Counted from the first letter of the stretch, positions 17,450-26,349 are shown. The stretch: 47,367 bases of DNA from Nocardioides sp. (GCF_014360585.1 NZ_JACIXG010000001.1:130001-177367), one strand, 5' to 3'. Program-made: numbers and translations. The notes: generated from the sequence alone by a model not told the origin.

Positions 17450-19143
17450 TCCACTCGCTCGCAGGTGGTGCGGTCGCCCGCGCTGCGGAGGCCCTCGACC
17501 GGATCGAGGCGTCGGACCGACCGGAGATCTGGATCTCGTTGCGTACTCGGGCGGAGCTGCTCGAGGAGGCGGCTGCGATCGACGCGAGGGTGGCCGACGG
17601 TGAGGTCCTGCCGCTGGCCGGGCGCCTGCTGGCGGTCAAGGACAACATCGACGTGCGGGGCCTGCCGACGACCGCCGGAGCACCCTCCTTCGCCTACCAG
17701 CCGGCCCGCGACGCCACCGCCGTCGCCCGGCTTCGGGCGGCCGGTGCGCTGGTCGTGGGAAAGACCAACCTGGACCAGTTCGCGACCGGGCTGGTCGGCA
17801 CCCGGAGTCCCTACGGTCCGGTCCGCAACGCCTGGGACCTCACCCGGATCTCGGGCGGATCCTCGTCGGGCTCGGCGGTCGCGGTCGCTCTCGGCCTCGT
17901 CGACCTCGCGCTGGGGACCGACACCGCGGGCTCCGGGCGGGTTCCGGCGGCGCTCAACGGCATCGTCGGGGTGAAGCCATCGCGTGGGTTGGTGCCGGTC
18001 ACCGGTGTCGTACCCGCCTGCTACACGCTCGACTGCGTCACCGTCTTCGCCCGGGACCTCGCGGCTGCGCGGGCGGCGGCGGAGCTGATGACCGGCCCCG
18101 ACCCTTCGGACCCGTTGTCTCGTACGCTGCCCCCGGAGGCCGCGCTGCCGCCGGTGCCGAGGGTGGCCGTGCCGTCCGGTGAGCACCTCGACGGGCTCGC
18201 CCCGGGATGGGCCGACGCCTTCCGCGCGGTGGTCGCGCGTCTCGACTCGGCCGGGGTCGAGATCGTCGAGGTCGACATCTCGCCGCTGCTCGAGGCCGCT
18301 CGGCTGCTCTACGAGGGCGCCTTCGTCGCCGAGAGGTACGCCGCGGTCGGCTCGCACCTCGAAGCCAACCGTGACCTCATCGGGACGGATCTGGACCCGA
18401 CGGTCGCGGAGATCGTGCTCGCCGGGGCATCAGCCAGCGCAGCCGACTGGGCGCGCGACGTGGCTCTACTGGCGCGCCTCGGAGCAGAGGGGCGAGCGGC
18501 GCTCACCGGATGCTCGGCGCTGCTGACGCCGACGACGACCCGGCACCCGACCCTCGCCGAGGTGGCGGCGGATCCTGTCGGCGCCAACGCTCGCCTCGGT
18601 CGCTACACGAACTTCGCGAACCTGCTCGACATGGCTTCGCTCGCCGTCCCCGCGGGACAGGTCGGCGGGCTGCCGTTCGGGGTGATGCTGACCGGGGCGG
18701 CTGGCAGCGACCGCACCCTGGCGGCGCTCGGCCACGCGCTTCTCAGCCCGAGCGTCGATCTCTTCGTGGTGGGTGCCCATCTGTCGGGGATGCCGCTCAA
18801 CAACCAGCTGGTCGAGGCCGGTGCCACGCTGCTGCGCCCGGCCTCGACCTCGGCCGACTACCGGCTGTTCGCACTGGAGACCGTGCCGCCCAAGCCTGGA
18901 CTGGTCCGGACAGGTGGTTCTGAGACCGGGGTGCGGATCGAGGGCGAGCTCTGGCGTGTCCCGGCCGCGGGTTTCGGGGCGTTCGTGGGCGGCGTACCTG
19001 CTCCGATGGCCATCGGCAAGGTCACGTTGTCGGACGGCTCCGCCGTCTGCGGATTCCTCGTCGAGCCGTTCGCCGTCGAGGGGGCTGTCGACATCTCGTC
19101 GCACGGAGGGTGGCGCGCTCACCAGTCTGAGCAGGGCGTTTAA
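17446..19143 (+). CDS. atzF: Allophanate hydrolase
   Basis: A 565-residue amidase-signature enzyme that hydrolyses allophanate to two ammonia and carbon dioxide, the last step of the pathway. The catalytic Lys is residue 65 in LAVKDNID. The cis-Ser lies in GGSSSGSA (near 138) and the nucleophilic Ser in TDTAGSGRVPAALNG (near 162). The C-terminal 120 residues, with VGAHLSGMPLNNQLVEAGA and AAGFGAFVGGVPAPMAIGKV, are the allophanate-hydrolase-specific domain. The frame is open from 17215, but TTG at 17446, overlapping the carboxylase stop, gives the expected family length and an N-terminus of normal composition. No ATG or GTG lies nearby. Last gene of the coupled operon. Confidence 0.92.
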   Translation: MIHSLAGGAVARAAEALDRIEASDRPEIWISLRTRAELLEEAAAIDARVADGEVLPLAGRLLAVKDNIDVRGLPTTAGAPSFAYQPARDATAVARLRAAGALVVGKTNLDQFATGLVGTRSPYGPVRNAWDLTRISGGSSSGSAVAVALGLVDLALGTDTAGSGRVPAALNGIVGVKPSRGLVPVTGVVPACYTLDCVTVFARDLAAARAAAELMTGPDPSDPLSRTLPPEAALPPVPRVAVPSGEHLDGLAPGWADAFRAVVARLDSAGVEIVEVDISPLLEAARLLYEGAFVAERYAAVGSHLEANRDLIGTDLDPTVAEIVLAGASASAADWARDVALLARLGAEGRAALTGCSALLTPTTTRHPTLAEVAADPVGANARLGRYTNFANLLDMASLAVPAGQVGGLPFGVMLTGAAGSDRTLAALGHALLSPSVDLFVVGAHLSGMPLNNQLVEAGATLLRPASTSADYRLFALETVPPKPGLVRTGGSETGVRIEGELWRVPAAGFGAFVGGVPAPMAIGKVTLSDGSAVCGFLVEPFAVEGAVDISSHGGWRAHQSEQGV

Positions 19144-19407
19144 CGGCCGACGGGAGTAGTGAGCAGCGAACCGACGGCATTCCCTCTGACGGAACGCGAT
19201 CCTGTTCAGGCGTCCGGATGCGGGTCACACTGGGCACGGATCCGCTGAATTCGTCGCCCTCGGGAGGATGCCGTGCCAGCTTTATCGGTCCGCCATGCCA
19301 TACCGTTTACTTACGAGAACTTCAACCCTTTGGCGGGACTTTCGGCACTATTCTCTAGGGGAAGAAGACTCTTTCGAATCTTCCCCGAAACTCGGGAGGC
19401 CGCTTAG

Positions 19408-20130
19408 ATGGCGTACATGACAACTAGGCGTTCTCGGCCCGGCCGCCCCAGGCATGTGCCCGATTCGGGCACCGCCTCACCACGTGAGCAGATCCTCGAA
19501 GCCGCTGCGAAACTCTTCGTGTCGCAGGGTTTCGCAGCGACCTCCACCCGCGAGATCGCCGACCATGTCGGCATCCGCCAGGCTTCTCTCTACTACCACT
19601 TTGCCGGCAAGGACGAGATCCTTGTCGAGCTGCTCCGCACGACGGTTCGTCCGACCACGGACAAGGTCGAGAAGATCCTCAACCAGGTGCCACCTCTGAA
19701 CGTCGAGACAGCCCTCTATCTGCTTGTTCTCGTCGATGTACGCACGCTTGCGGACGTGCCGCACAACGTCGGCATGCTCTATCTGCTGCCGGACGTGACC
19801 AAAGAAGAGGTCTACGTCGACTTCCGCGAGGAGCACGACAAGCTGGTTGAGGCTTACGCCGATCTCGCCAGCAGGGTGGCCACGGAGACGGTGCTGTCGA
19901 CGATCGGTCTCAAGCAGCTGGGCAACATGCTCATCCAGCAGGTCGAGGGTGTCATCAACATGCGCACCGAGGACCCGGTCCGGCGGATCTCGTGCCCGGA
20001 GGCATGGGCTATCGCGTCCTCGTGCCTGCGGATCTGCGGTGTCAGCGAAGACAAGATCATTGCTGCGAACGAGGTCGCCGTGGACATGCTCGACGATTTC
20101 CGGGAGGACAAGGTCCTCGAGGTCGCCTGA
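19408..20130 (+). CDS. amtR: TetR-family regulator, AmtR-like
   Basis: A 240-residue regulator. The N-terminal helix-turn-helix reads PREQILEAAAKLF, STREIADHVGIRQASLYYHF and KDEIL (about 25-75). The region EVRTL..NVG.LY.LP in corynebacterial AmtR matches DVRTLADVPHNVGMLYLLPD here, so the ligand domain is also of that type. AmtR is a nitrogen-control repressor. From memory, the mycobacterial orthologue regulates a urea-degradation cluster, the same neighbourhood as here. ATG 19408 has GGGAGG eight bases upstream; a second ATG lies nine bases in. It is separated from the operon by 264 bases, so probably has its own promoter. Orthology to AmtR is from remembered sequence. Confidence 0.82.
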   Translation: MAYMTTRRSRPGRPRHVPDSGTASPREQILEAAAKLFVSQGFAATSTREIADHVGIRQASLYYHFAGKDEILVELLRTTVRPTTDKVEKILNQVPPLNVETALYLLVLVDVRTLADVPHNVGMLYLLPDVTKEEVYVDFREEHDKLVEAYADLASRVATETVLSTIGLKQLGNMLIQQVEGVINMRTEDPVRRISCPEAWAIASSCLRICGVSEDKIIAANEVAVDMLDDFREDKVLEVA

Positions 20131-20290
20131 CACGGTCCCAACCAGTCTGGCAGCACAGTAAATGGTGGGCACGGGCGGCGCGTGTGAGTTGCCCCGATGA
20201 GGCTTGACCGACACACTTTCCGAGCCCTTGCTCGCTTCCCCCACCACAAGGACCCCCACACGTGTGCAACGACCCTTCCGGAGGCCTCTG

Positions 20291-21535
20291 ATGGCCCGGA
20301 AGCAGACAGCCATCCTCTCCGTCAACCGCGGTGTGACGACGCTCAACGGCTTGGTGGTGGATCGTCCGTGGGGGGAGGATCCGCATCAGGCAGGCATACG
20401 TGCCGTGCGCGAGCAGCTCGCCGGCCCGAGCCGCAAGCCCGTCGAGGTCGTCGCCACCGACGATGACGCTCGGGTCCGGATGCTCGTCCATCCCGACGGT
20501 CAGGTCACCGACGTCGAGACGCTCGAGGTCTTCGGGACGTACGCCTCGCCGGGACAGGCTCCCGGGGCGGCCTGGCTCCCTGCCTCTGCGCCGACGGTCG
20601 TCCAAGGGGTCGCCGAGCCGGTGGAGGAGCCGGAGCCCGAGGTGGAGGAGCCGTACGTGCCGCCGGTCCTGGCGGTGCCGGCGCCTGTTGCCGAGCCGGA
20701 GCCCGAGCCGGTGGAGCCCGAGCCGGTGGAGCCGGAACCTGAGCCTGAGCCCGACCCGGAGCCGGAATCCGAGCCGCCCCCGCCCCCGCCGGCGCCGCCG
20801 ACAGGGCCGCCGCCGGCCCCCGTACTGATCCCTGAGCCGATGCCTGAGCCGGAGTCCGGCCCGGAGGCGGAGTCCGTCGCTGAACCGGTCTCCAGGAAGT
20901 CGTCCGGGCCGTTGGTGCCGTTGCACCACATGGAACCGGGCCCGTACCGGCGGTCTCGGATGACCCGTCGTGGTCGGGTGGTGCTGGTCATCGCCGCCGT
21001 GCTCCTGCTGATCCTGGTCTACGAGGTCGTACGCGGTGTCGTGACCGGCTCCGACGCCGGCTCGTCCGACAAGGAGCCGCAGAGCGAGCAGTCGGCGCCC
21101 ACCGCCGGTGCCAGCGACGAGGTCATCGAGCCGCCGTCGGAGGCGACCTCGCCGAGCGCGCCGCCGTCCTCGGGCAATGTCGAACCGACCCCGAAACCAA
21201 CACCGAAACCGACCCCCACGCCGACCAAGAAGCCGAAGGCTGAGCCCGCGCCCACCAGGAAGCTGTCGGTGGAGGCGATCGCGATGACCGAGGCCATCGG
21301 TCTTCGGATCGACACCAGCAGGCTGCCGGTGACGGCCAGGATCGCGATGGATCCGTGGGGCGAGCCGGAGCGGTTCACGCGTACGGTCACGATCACCGAG
21401 CCCAACCAGCTCGTCGTGGTCAAGCCGGTCGCCTCGGGCCACGCCGAATGGAGCGTCCGGGTCGACGGTGCCGCGAAGGTCACCGGCTACACGCACTCCT
21501 GGCCCAAGGGCGATCGCGAGTTCATCAAGCGCTGA
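20291..21535 (+). CDS. Membrane protein with Pro-Glu-rich linker, unknown function
   Basis: A 414-residue protein in four parts. A cytosolic N-terminal domain (about 1-95) has KQTAILSVNRGVTTLNGLVV. A low-complexity Pro/Glu segment (about 110-200) has EPEPVEPEPVEPEPEPEP repeats. One transmembrane helix (VVLVIAAVLLLILVYEVV, near 226-243) follows. The outside part has a Thr-Pro-Lys linker (TPKPTPKPTPTPTKKPK) and a C-terminal domain of about 90 residues. The start is set at ATG 20291, which has CGGAGG upstream. The frame extends to 20204 without support. The architecture (inside domain, spacer, membrane, wall-spanning linker, outside domain) suggests an envelope-linked sensor or scaffold. I do not recognise the family. 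Confidence 0.75.
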   Translation: MARKQTAILSVNRGVTTLNGLVVDRPWGEDPHQAGIRAVREQLAGPSRKPVEVVATDDDARVRMLVHPDGQVTDVETLEVFGTYASPGQAPGAAWLPASAPTVVQGVAEPVEEPEPEVEEPYVPPVLAVPAPVAEPEPEPVEPEPVEPEPEPEPDPEPESEPPPPPPAPPTGPPPAPVLIPEPMPEPESGPEAESVAEPVSRKSSGPLVPLHHMEPGPYRRSRMTRRGRVVLVIAAVLLLILVYEVVRGVVTGSDAGSSDKEPQSEQSAPTAGASDEVIEPPSEATSPSAPPSSGNVEPTPKPTPKPTPTPTKKPKAEPAPTRKLSVEAIAMTEAIGLRIDTSRLPVTARIAMDPWGEPERFTRTVTITEPNQLVVVKPVASGHAEWSVRVDGAAKVTGYTHSWPKGDREFIKR

Positions 21536-21647
21536 CCACCGCCCCACCGCCCGGCGACGGCCGGATTTGCTACCACGGTCGGATGTGGCGGCCTTCGGCC
21601 CCGGCGTACGCTGCATGAAACGTGTTCCTGTGCCTCGGAGGTCTCGC

Positions 21648-23039
21648 ATGCCGCTCAAGATCACGCCGCCCGTCGGCGCTCGCTCGATTGCCGGACGGAC
21701 GCTGGGCTGGACGCTCGGGCCGGTGGAGCGCACCGCCAAGCAGGGGGTGCGCTGGGCGCTGGGGCACGGGTTGCCGCGTACCGCCATCGTTCGGTCTGCC
21801 AGGAAGGGTGACCTGCAGGGCGACCTGATCCTGAGCGGGCCCGGGTCGCACACCTTCGACCTGGTCGACCTGTTCGAGGAGTTCCGTGCGCGTGGGCCGC
21901 TCTACCAAGGCGGCTTCAGCCATCTCGCGGTCGATCACGAGGTCATCAAAGAGGTGCTGACCAGCAACGACTTCGTCACCGGGTTCTTCGCGCCCGACGA
22001 GTCGGGGACCGGTCTGCTGGCGCGAGCGGCGACCTGGTCGGCCAGCGACGTGTTCGCTCCGCTCCAGCCGCCGTCGCTGCTCGCGACCGAGCCGCCGGAG
22101 CACACCCGCTACCGCAAGCTGGTCACCCGCGTCTTCACCGTGCGAGCGGTCGAGCGGCTGCGGACCCGCACCGAGGAGATCGCCCAGGAGCTGCTCGACG
22201 ACCTGGAGAGGGAAGCGGCCTCGGGTGCCAGCGTCGACCTCGTCACCCGCTACTGCGGGCTGCTGCCGATCACGGTGATCTCCGAGGTGCTGGGTGTGCC
22301 TGTCGAGCTGCGCGAGCGGATGCTGGAGCTCGGCAAGGGCGCGGCGCTCAGCCTCGACATCGGGCTGGGCTGGCGGACGTTCCGGGAGATGGAGACGTCG
22401 CTGGAGGAGTTCGACACCTGGCTGCGCGGCCATCTGGCATATCTCGCCGACCACCCCGGCGACGACCTGCTCAGCCAGCTCGTCGCGCTCCGCGACGACG
22501 GCGACCGGCTCAGCGACAAGGAGCTGCGGGCCGTCGCCGGCCTGGTCTTCGCGGCCGGCTTCGAGACCACCGTGAACCTGATCGGCAACGGCATCGCGCT
22601 GCTCCACGACAACCCCTCGCAGCTCGAGGTGCTCGAGGCCCGGCCCGACCTGTGGGCGAACGCGTCCGACGAGATCCTGCGGCTCGACCCGCCCGTGCTG
22701 CTCACCGGCCGGGTCGCTCGGCGGAACTCGACCATCGCCGGCCAGGAGATCCCGCGCGGCACGATCATCAACACGGTGCTGGCCGCCGCCAACCGCGATC
22801 CGGCCGTCTTCACCGACCCGCACACCTTCGACGTCACCCGGGAGAACGCCCGCGACCACCTCTCCTTCTCCAGCGGCCGCCACTTCTGCCTCGGCGCAGC
22901 GCTGGCCCGGATGGAGGGCGAGATCGGGCTCCGGCTCCTCTTCGAGCGGTTCCCCGACCTCGAGCTCGTCGGCGACCGCGAGCGCCACCCCACCCGCATC
23001 CTCCGCGGCTACTCCCACCTGCCGGCAAAGCTCCTCTGA
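21648..23039 (+). CDS. Cytochrome P450
   Basis: A 463-residue haem-thiolate monooxygenase. The oxygen-binding I helix is AGFETTVN (near 303). The ExxR pair is EILR (near 342). The haem loop FSSGRHFCLGAALARMEG places the ligand at Cys414. The extra 50 residues at the N terminus compared with most actinobacterial P450s are basic and not hydrophobic, so the enzyme should be soluble. ATG at 21648 has CGGAGG upstream; the longer frame from 21468 overlaps the previous gene and is rejected. No ferredoxin or reductase gene lies nearby, so redox partners are elsewhere. Substrate unknown. Confidence 0.93.
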   Translation: MPLKITPPVGARSIAGRTLGWTLGPVERTAKQGVRWALGHGLPRTAIVRSARKGDLQGDLILSGPGSHTFDLVDLFEEFRARGPLYQGGFSHLAVDHEVIKEVLTSNDFVTGFFAPDESGTGLLARAATWSASDVFAPLQPPSLLATEPPEHTRYRKLVTRVFTVRAVERLRTRTEEIAQELLDDLEREAASGASVDLVTRYCGLLPITVISEVLGVPVELRERMLELGKGAALSLDIGLGWRTFREMETSLEEFDTWLRGHLAYLADHPGDDLLSQLVALRDDGDRLSDKELRAVAGLVFAAGFETTVNLIGNGIALLHDNPSQLEVLEARPDLWANASDEILRLDPPVLLTGRVARRNSTIAGQEIPRGTIINTVLAAANRDPAVFTDPHTFDVTRENARDHLSFSSGRHFCLGAALARMEGEIGLRLLFERFPDLELVGDRERHPTRILRGYSHLPAKLL

Positions 23040-23041
23040 CG

Positions 23042-23097
23042 CCGCTGGTCGAGCCGCGAGCGCCAGCGAGCAGGCGGCCTCGCGGCTCGACCAGCGG
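23042..23097. terminator. 19-bp stem between convergent genes, also a dispersed-type palindrome
   Basis: Arms CCGCTGGTCGAGCCGCGAG (23042-23060) and its exact complement (23079-23097) around an 18-base loop. It lies three bases after the P450 stop and six before the end of the minus-strand WYL gene, so it can terminate both. The GGTCGAG..CTCGACC ends resemble the repeat words at 6627 and 7253. Confidence 0.75.
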
Positions 23098-23102
23098 GAG
23101 GG

Positions 23103-24053
23103 TCAGTGTTCGGCGGCGTCGAGGAGTCGCTGACCCAGAGCGGCCACGCAGCGGCGTACCTCGTCGCCCTCGACAACCCGGAACGGGACGGCGCGACGGG
23201 CGAGCTCCTGGGCGTACCAGTCCGGGCTGTTGGTGCTCCCGATGAGACGGCAGTGCCCGTCGTCGATGGGCTCGAGGCGGCCCAGGACGCGGGGGAGGTA
23301 GCGGTCGACCTGCGCGAACGGCGCCTCGAAGACGACCTCGACCGAGTAGGCCCAGCCCTCGCCGAGGTGTTCCTCGACCTCGGTGACGGGATCGATCTCA
23401 GGGCGTACGAAGGTGGTCTCCTCGATGTCGACCGCGGCCATCCGGTCGACCCGGAGCACCCGGCGCGCGTCTGCGGTGTGTGACCAGCAGAGCAGGTACC
23501 AGCGGGCGTGGCGAACGACGACTGCCCACGGGTCGACGACCATCTTGCGCTCGTTGCCGTTCTCGGTCGTGTAGGTGATGGTGGTCCGCCGCCGGGAGTC
23601 GCAGGCCTGGACCAGGCTGGTGGTGATGTCCGGGTCAGGGGTGGCGGCGCTCTGGTCGGGGACGGCCGAGATCGTACGCCGCACCGCGGCCACCGTCTGC
23701 GACAGCGACTCCGGCAGCACCCGTCCGATCTTGCCGACGGCGCTGCCGACGGGGCCGGTGGCGTCGGCGATGTCGTGATGGCCGTCGAGCAGGGCCATCG
23801 CCAGACCGAGGGCCTCCGCGGTGGTGAAGATGAGCGGCGTACGCATCCCGCGGCCGAGGCGGTAGCCGCCATATGGGCCGCGCTCGGACTCGACCGGAAT
23901 CCCGGCCTCTCGCAGGATGGCGACGTAGCGGCGGGCGGCGCGCTCGGTGACCCGCAGCCGCTCGCCCAGCCGTTCGGCGGTGATGCCGGGGGAGGACTGC
24001 AGCAGCTCGAGGGTGAGCAGTGCCCGAGCTGTCGGGCTCTCGTCGTGTCCCAT
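23103..24053 (-). CDS. YafY-type transcriptional regulator with HTH and WYL domain
   Basis: A 316-residue DeoR/HTH_11 plus WYL regulator. The N-terminal winged helix has SPGITAERLGERLRVTERAA followed by RRYVAILREAGIPVES and YGGYRLGRG (residues 20-70). The WYL domain has YTTENGNERKMVVDPWAVVV, then RHARWYLLCWSH (near 180-192). WYL domains bind small ligands or nucleic acid. ATG 24053 has GGGAG eight bases upstream. It is divergent from the histidine phosphatase gene with an 83-base shared promoter region, so it may control that gene or the three-gene run behind it. Confidence 0.9.
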   Translation of the reverse strand: MGHDESPTARALLTLELLQSSPGITAERLGERLRVTERAARRYVAILREAGIPVESERGPYGGYRLGRGMRTPLIFTTAEALGLAMALLDGHHDIADATGPVGSAVGKIGRVLPESLSQTVAAVRRTISAVPDQSAATPDPDITTSLVQACDSRRRTTITYTTENGNERKMVVDPWAVVVRHARWYLLCWSHTADARRVLRVDRMAAVDIEETTFVRPEIDPVTEVEEHLGEGWAYSVEVVFEAPFAQVDRYLPRVLGRLEPIDDGHCRLIGSTNSPDWYAQELARRAVPFRVVEGDEVRRCVAALGQRLLDAAEH

Positions 24054-24136
24054 CGTGCGGCTCCCGGAATTGGTTCGTCCGGATTCAGATTAGTCCGTCG
24101 CTCTCGGCACGGCAGGTCCCGTACCCTTACCGGCAT

Positions 24137-24772
24137 ATGAGACTTCTGCTGATCAGACACGGCCAGACCCCGAGCAACGTCTCGGGGGCGCTCGACACTG
24201 CCTTCCCGGGCGCGGGGTTGACCGAGCTCGGCCTCTCGCAGGCCGCAGCGGTGCCTGACGCGCTCGCGGGGGAGAGGATCGCGGGGCTGTACGCCTCGCG
24301 CCTGGTCCGTACGCAGCTGACCGCCGAGCCGCTCGCCGCCCGGACCGGGCTTCCGGTCGTGGTGCAGGAGGGCTTCGAGGAGATCAACGCCGGACACCTG
24401 GAGATGGCCACCGACAAGGAGTCGGTGACGGCCTATCTCGAGGCGCTCGCCGACTGGATCGGCGGCGCTCTCGAGACCCCGGTCCCGGGCGGCGAGGCGG
24501 GCCACGAGTTCCTGGCACGCTACGACGCCGCGGTGCAGGCTGTGGCCAAGCAGCACGAGCCCGACGACACGGTCGCGATCGTCTCGCACGGCGCCGCGAT
24601 CCGGATGTGGACGGGGCTGCGCACCACGCAGTCGCCCGCCTTCGGCGACGACAACCGGATCCGCAACACCGGCCTCGCGGTCGTCGAGGGCGGCCCGGAC
24701 GAGGGTTGGACGACGATCTCCTGGAACAACGACCCGCTGGGCGGCGCCCACCTGATCGGCGAGGGCTTTTGA
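24137..24772 (+). CDS. Histidine phosphatase family (phosphoglycerate-mutase-like) protein
   Basis: A 211-residue enzyme starting [14 protein letters not shown]. His8 in RHG is the phospho-accepting residue. The second His is in [10 protein letters not shown] (near 155), and the loop Glu is in EINAGHLE. Histidine phosphatases of this size act on varied phosphomonoesters (sugar phosphates, cobalamin intermediates, nucleotides), and sequence alone does not decide. ATG 24137 gives the family N-terminus; upstream in-frame residues are unlike any family member. The stop overlaps the next gene's TTG by three bases, so the two are probably co-translated. Confidence 0.9.
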   Translation: MRLLLIRHGQTPSNVSGALDTAFPGAGLTELGLSQAAAVPDALAGERIAGLYASRLVRTQLTAEPLAARTGLPVVVQEGFEEINAGHLEMATDKESVTAYLEALADWIGGALETPVPGGEAGHEFLARYDAAVQAVAKQHEPDDTVAIVSHGAAIRMWTGLRTTQSPAFGDDNRIRNTGLAVVEGGPDEGWTTISWNNDPLGGAHLIGEGF

Positions 24773-25098
24773 TCCTCCGCTCGCTCCTGCTCTTCGCCCT
24801 GGCCGCGGTCGCCGAGATCGGTGGCGCCTGGCTGGTCTGGCAGGGGCTGCGGGAGCACCGCGGCTGGCTCTGGGTGGGCGCTGGGTTCATCGCGCTCGGC
24901 CTCTACGGAGTCGTCGCCACGCTGCAGCCCGATGCTCACTTCGGGCGGATCCTGGCTGCGTACGGCGGGGTCTTCGTCGTCGGCTCGATCGCCTGGGGGA
25001 TGGCGATGGACGGCTTCCGGCCGGACCGTTGGGACATCGCCGGTGCGGCACTGTGCCTGGCCGGGATGGGCGTGATCATGTACGCACCACGTGGGTGA
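24769..25098 (+). CDS. YnfA/UPF0060-family small membrane protein
   Basis: A 109-residue protein with four predicted membrane helices. The family landmarks are [14 protein letters not shown] (near 12-25), [14 protein letters not shown] (near 60-73) and [16 protein letters not shown] (near 88-104), and the length equals that of YnfA (about 108). The family is related to small multidrug-resistance-type transporters; its substrate is unsettled. The start is TTG 24769, overlapping the previous stop. The frame is open back to 24607, but those residues are not part of the family. The next gene starts ten bases after its stop. Confidence 0.85.
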   Translation: MILRSLLLFALAAVAEIGGAWLVWQGLREHRGWLWVGAGFIALGLYGVVATLQPDAHFGRILAAYGGVFVVGSIAWGMAMDGFRPDRWDIAGAALCLAGMGVIMYAPRG

Positions 25099-25108
25099 GG
25101 ATGGGGAC

Positions 25109-25696
25109 ATGGGTTCCGAGGAAGTCTCCCCACGCACCTTCGTCCCGGTCGCGCCCGGAGAGCGGCCCCGTCGTAGCCGCAGCACGGCTCGCGTGCTCCT
25201 GATCGACGATCGCGACCGGATCCTGCTCTTCGCCGACTCGGACCCGGGGGCCCCGGGGGTGGGCTGGTGGATCACTCCCGGCGGCGGCATCGACGACGGT
25301 GAGAGCGAAGTGGTCGCTGCCGTGCGCGAGGTCGAGGAGGAGACCGGCCTGCGGATCACCGAGGCCGACCTGCTCGGGCCGACGATGCGGCGCACCGTCG
25401 TGCACGGCTACAGCGACGTGGTCATCGACCAGCAGGACGTCTTCTACGCGTGCTGGGTGCCCGAGTTCGAGGTCTCCACCGCCGGCCACACCGAGGAGGA
25501 GCTGCTCACGATGGCCGGCCACCGCTGGTGGACACGCACGGAGCTCGCCACGACCGACGAGACGATCTGGCCGGCGGCGCTCCTCGACCTGTGGAAGGAC
25601 GCCGACGTACGCCGCGCCGCGGCCGCCTCCGGAGCGGCTGATCCTGTCGAGGCGGCAGACGGCGGACGCGTGGAGGAGTCGACGGTGCCGGCCTGA
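25109..25696 (+). CDS. NUDIX hydrolase
   Basis: A 195-residue protein with a complete NUDIX box, GGGIDDGESEVVAAVREVEE followed by ETGL, at about residues 55-78. The Glu residues in REVEEE bind the catalytic divalent metal. It follows a strand with WWITPGG. NUDIX enzymes cleave nucleoside diphosphates linked to other moieties; the substrate is not predictable here. ATG 25109 follows a GAGGATGGGG stretch. GTG 25091 would overlap the YnfA-type stop and is possible. The C-terminal 40 residues are low-complexity. Last gene of the three-gene run, closed by a hairpin 23 bases later. Confidence 0.9.
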   Translation: MGSEEVSPRTFVPVAPGERPRRSRSTARVLLIDDRDRILLFADSDPGAPGVGWWITPGGGIDDGESEVVAAVREVEEETGLRITEADLLGPTMRRTVVHGYSDVVIDQQDVFYACWVPEFEVSTAGHTEEELLTMAGHRWWTRTELATTDETIWPAALLDLWKDADVRRAAAASGAADPVEAADGGRVEESTVPA

Positions 25697-25719
25697 GGGC
25701 TCGACCTCCAGCAACACCA

Positions 25720-25751
25720 CAGCCGACCATCCCCCCCAGGATGGTCGGCTG
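25720..25751 (+). terminator. Terminator after the NUDIX gene
   Basis: Perfect 13-bp stem CAGCCGACCATCC / GGATGGTCGGCTG with a six-base loop, followed by CAGTTCTTG. Confidence 0.85.
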
Positions 25752-25806
25752 CAGTTCTTGCGAGATCTGGTCGTAAGGCCCCCCGGTATGACGAGATCTC
25801 TGGTGT

Positions 25807-25940
25807 GTGTCGTCGCTTCGAGTGCGGACCCCCCGATCGGCACGTGCGACGACACTCAGTCCGTGGAGCGGCCTCCCGGCCGCGCCCTGTGCCGCCCCCT
25901 CGGTCGGCGCAGGGCGTCCAGCCACAGCCTCAGGCTGTGG
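25807..25940. other. Intergenic cluster of hairpins
   Basis: No gene is seen between 25752 and 25968. Three further inverted repeats follow each other: GTGTCGTCGC/GCGACGACAC (25807-25855, 29-base spacer), CGCCCTGTGCCG/CGGCGCAGGGCG (25883-25916, one G-T pair), and CCACAGC/GCTGTGG (25922-25940). The last is the likely terminator of the minus-strand gene ending at 25969. Together they could be one structured RNA or several terminators. Confidence 0.5.
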
Positions 25941-25968
25941 GCGACGGACCGACGATGGTTGCGCATGG

Positions 25969-26184
25969 TCAGCGAACGGCCCCGAGCGCGACGATGCCGA
26001 CGGCAGCCACGGCGGCGACGCCGAACATCGTGTTGCCGACGGCCGGCGGCATCCCACCGCGGTGCTTGTGCTCGGACGGGTCGTTCTTGCGGATGCTGCG
26101 GACGGCGTCGAGGACGTTGTTGCGGATCGACTCGACGGCGGTCAGGTCACTGCGGTGACGTGCGGTGATCGTGGTGGTAGCCAT
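25969..26184 (-). CDS. 71-aa protein with C-terminal membrane helix, unknown
   Basis: A small protein starting MATTTITARHRSDLTAVESI. The first 45 residues are charged and probably helical, with SIRKNDPSEHKHRGG before a single hydrophobic stretch (VGNTMFGVAAVAAVGIVAL) at the C terminus, so it is probably a tail-anchored inner-membrane peptide. ATG 26184 is preceded by GAGGAAG at ideal spacing, which is the main evidence that this is the real frame rather than the overlapping plus-strand ones. It is divergent from the chromate transporter gene. Not recognised. Confidence 0.65.
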   Translation of the reverse strand: MATTTITARHRSDLTAVESIRNNVLDAVRSIRKNDPSEHKHRGGMPPAVGNTMFGVAAVAAVGIVALGAVR

Positions 26185-26349
26185 TGGTTCTTCCTCTTCT
26201 CGGCGAACGGCGCTGGCCGTCCGGGTCCGGCGGCCTTCACGTGAGAGAGACGGGGGTGCGGGGTCGGCATGACGCGACTATTTGCCACTTTGAAGTTACG
26301 GAATATCCACATCTGAGAAACATCACTTCGAGCCCGTACGCTGCGCGTC

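Noticed and set aside
20057..21853. A 598-codon minus-strand frame
   Set aside because: Shadow of the TetR gene, the Pro-Glu membrane protein gene and the P450 start. It has no ribosome site and a repetitive Arg/Gly composition.
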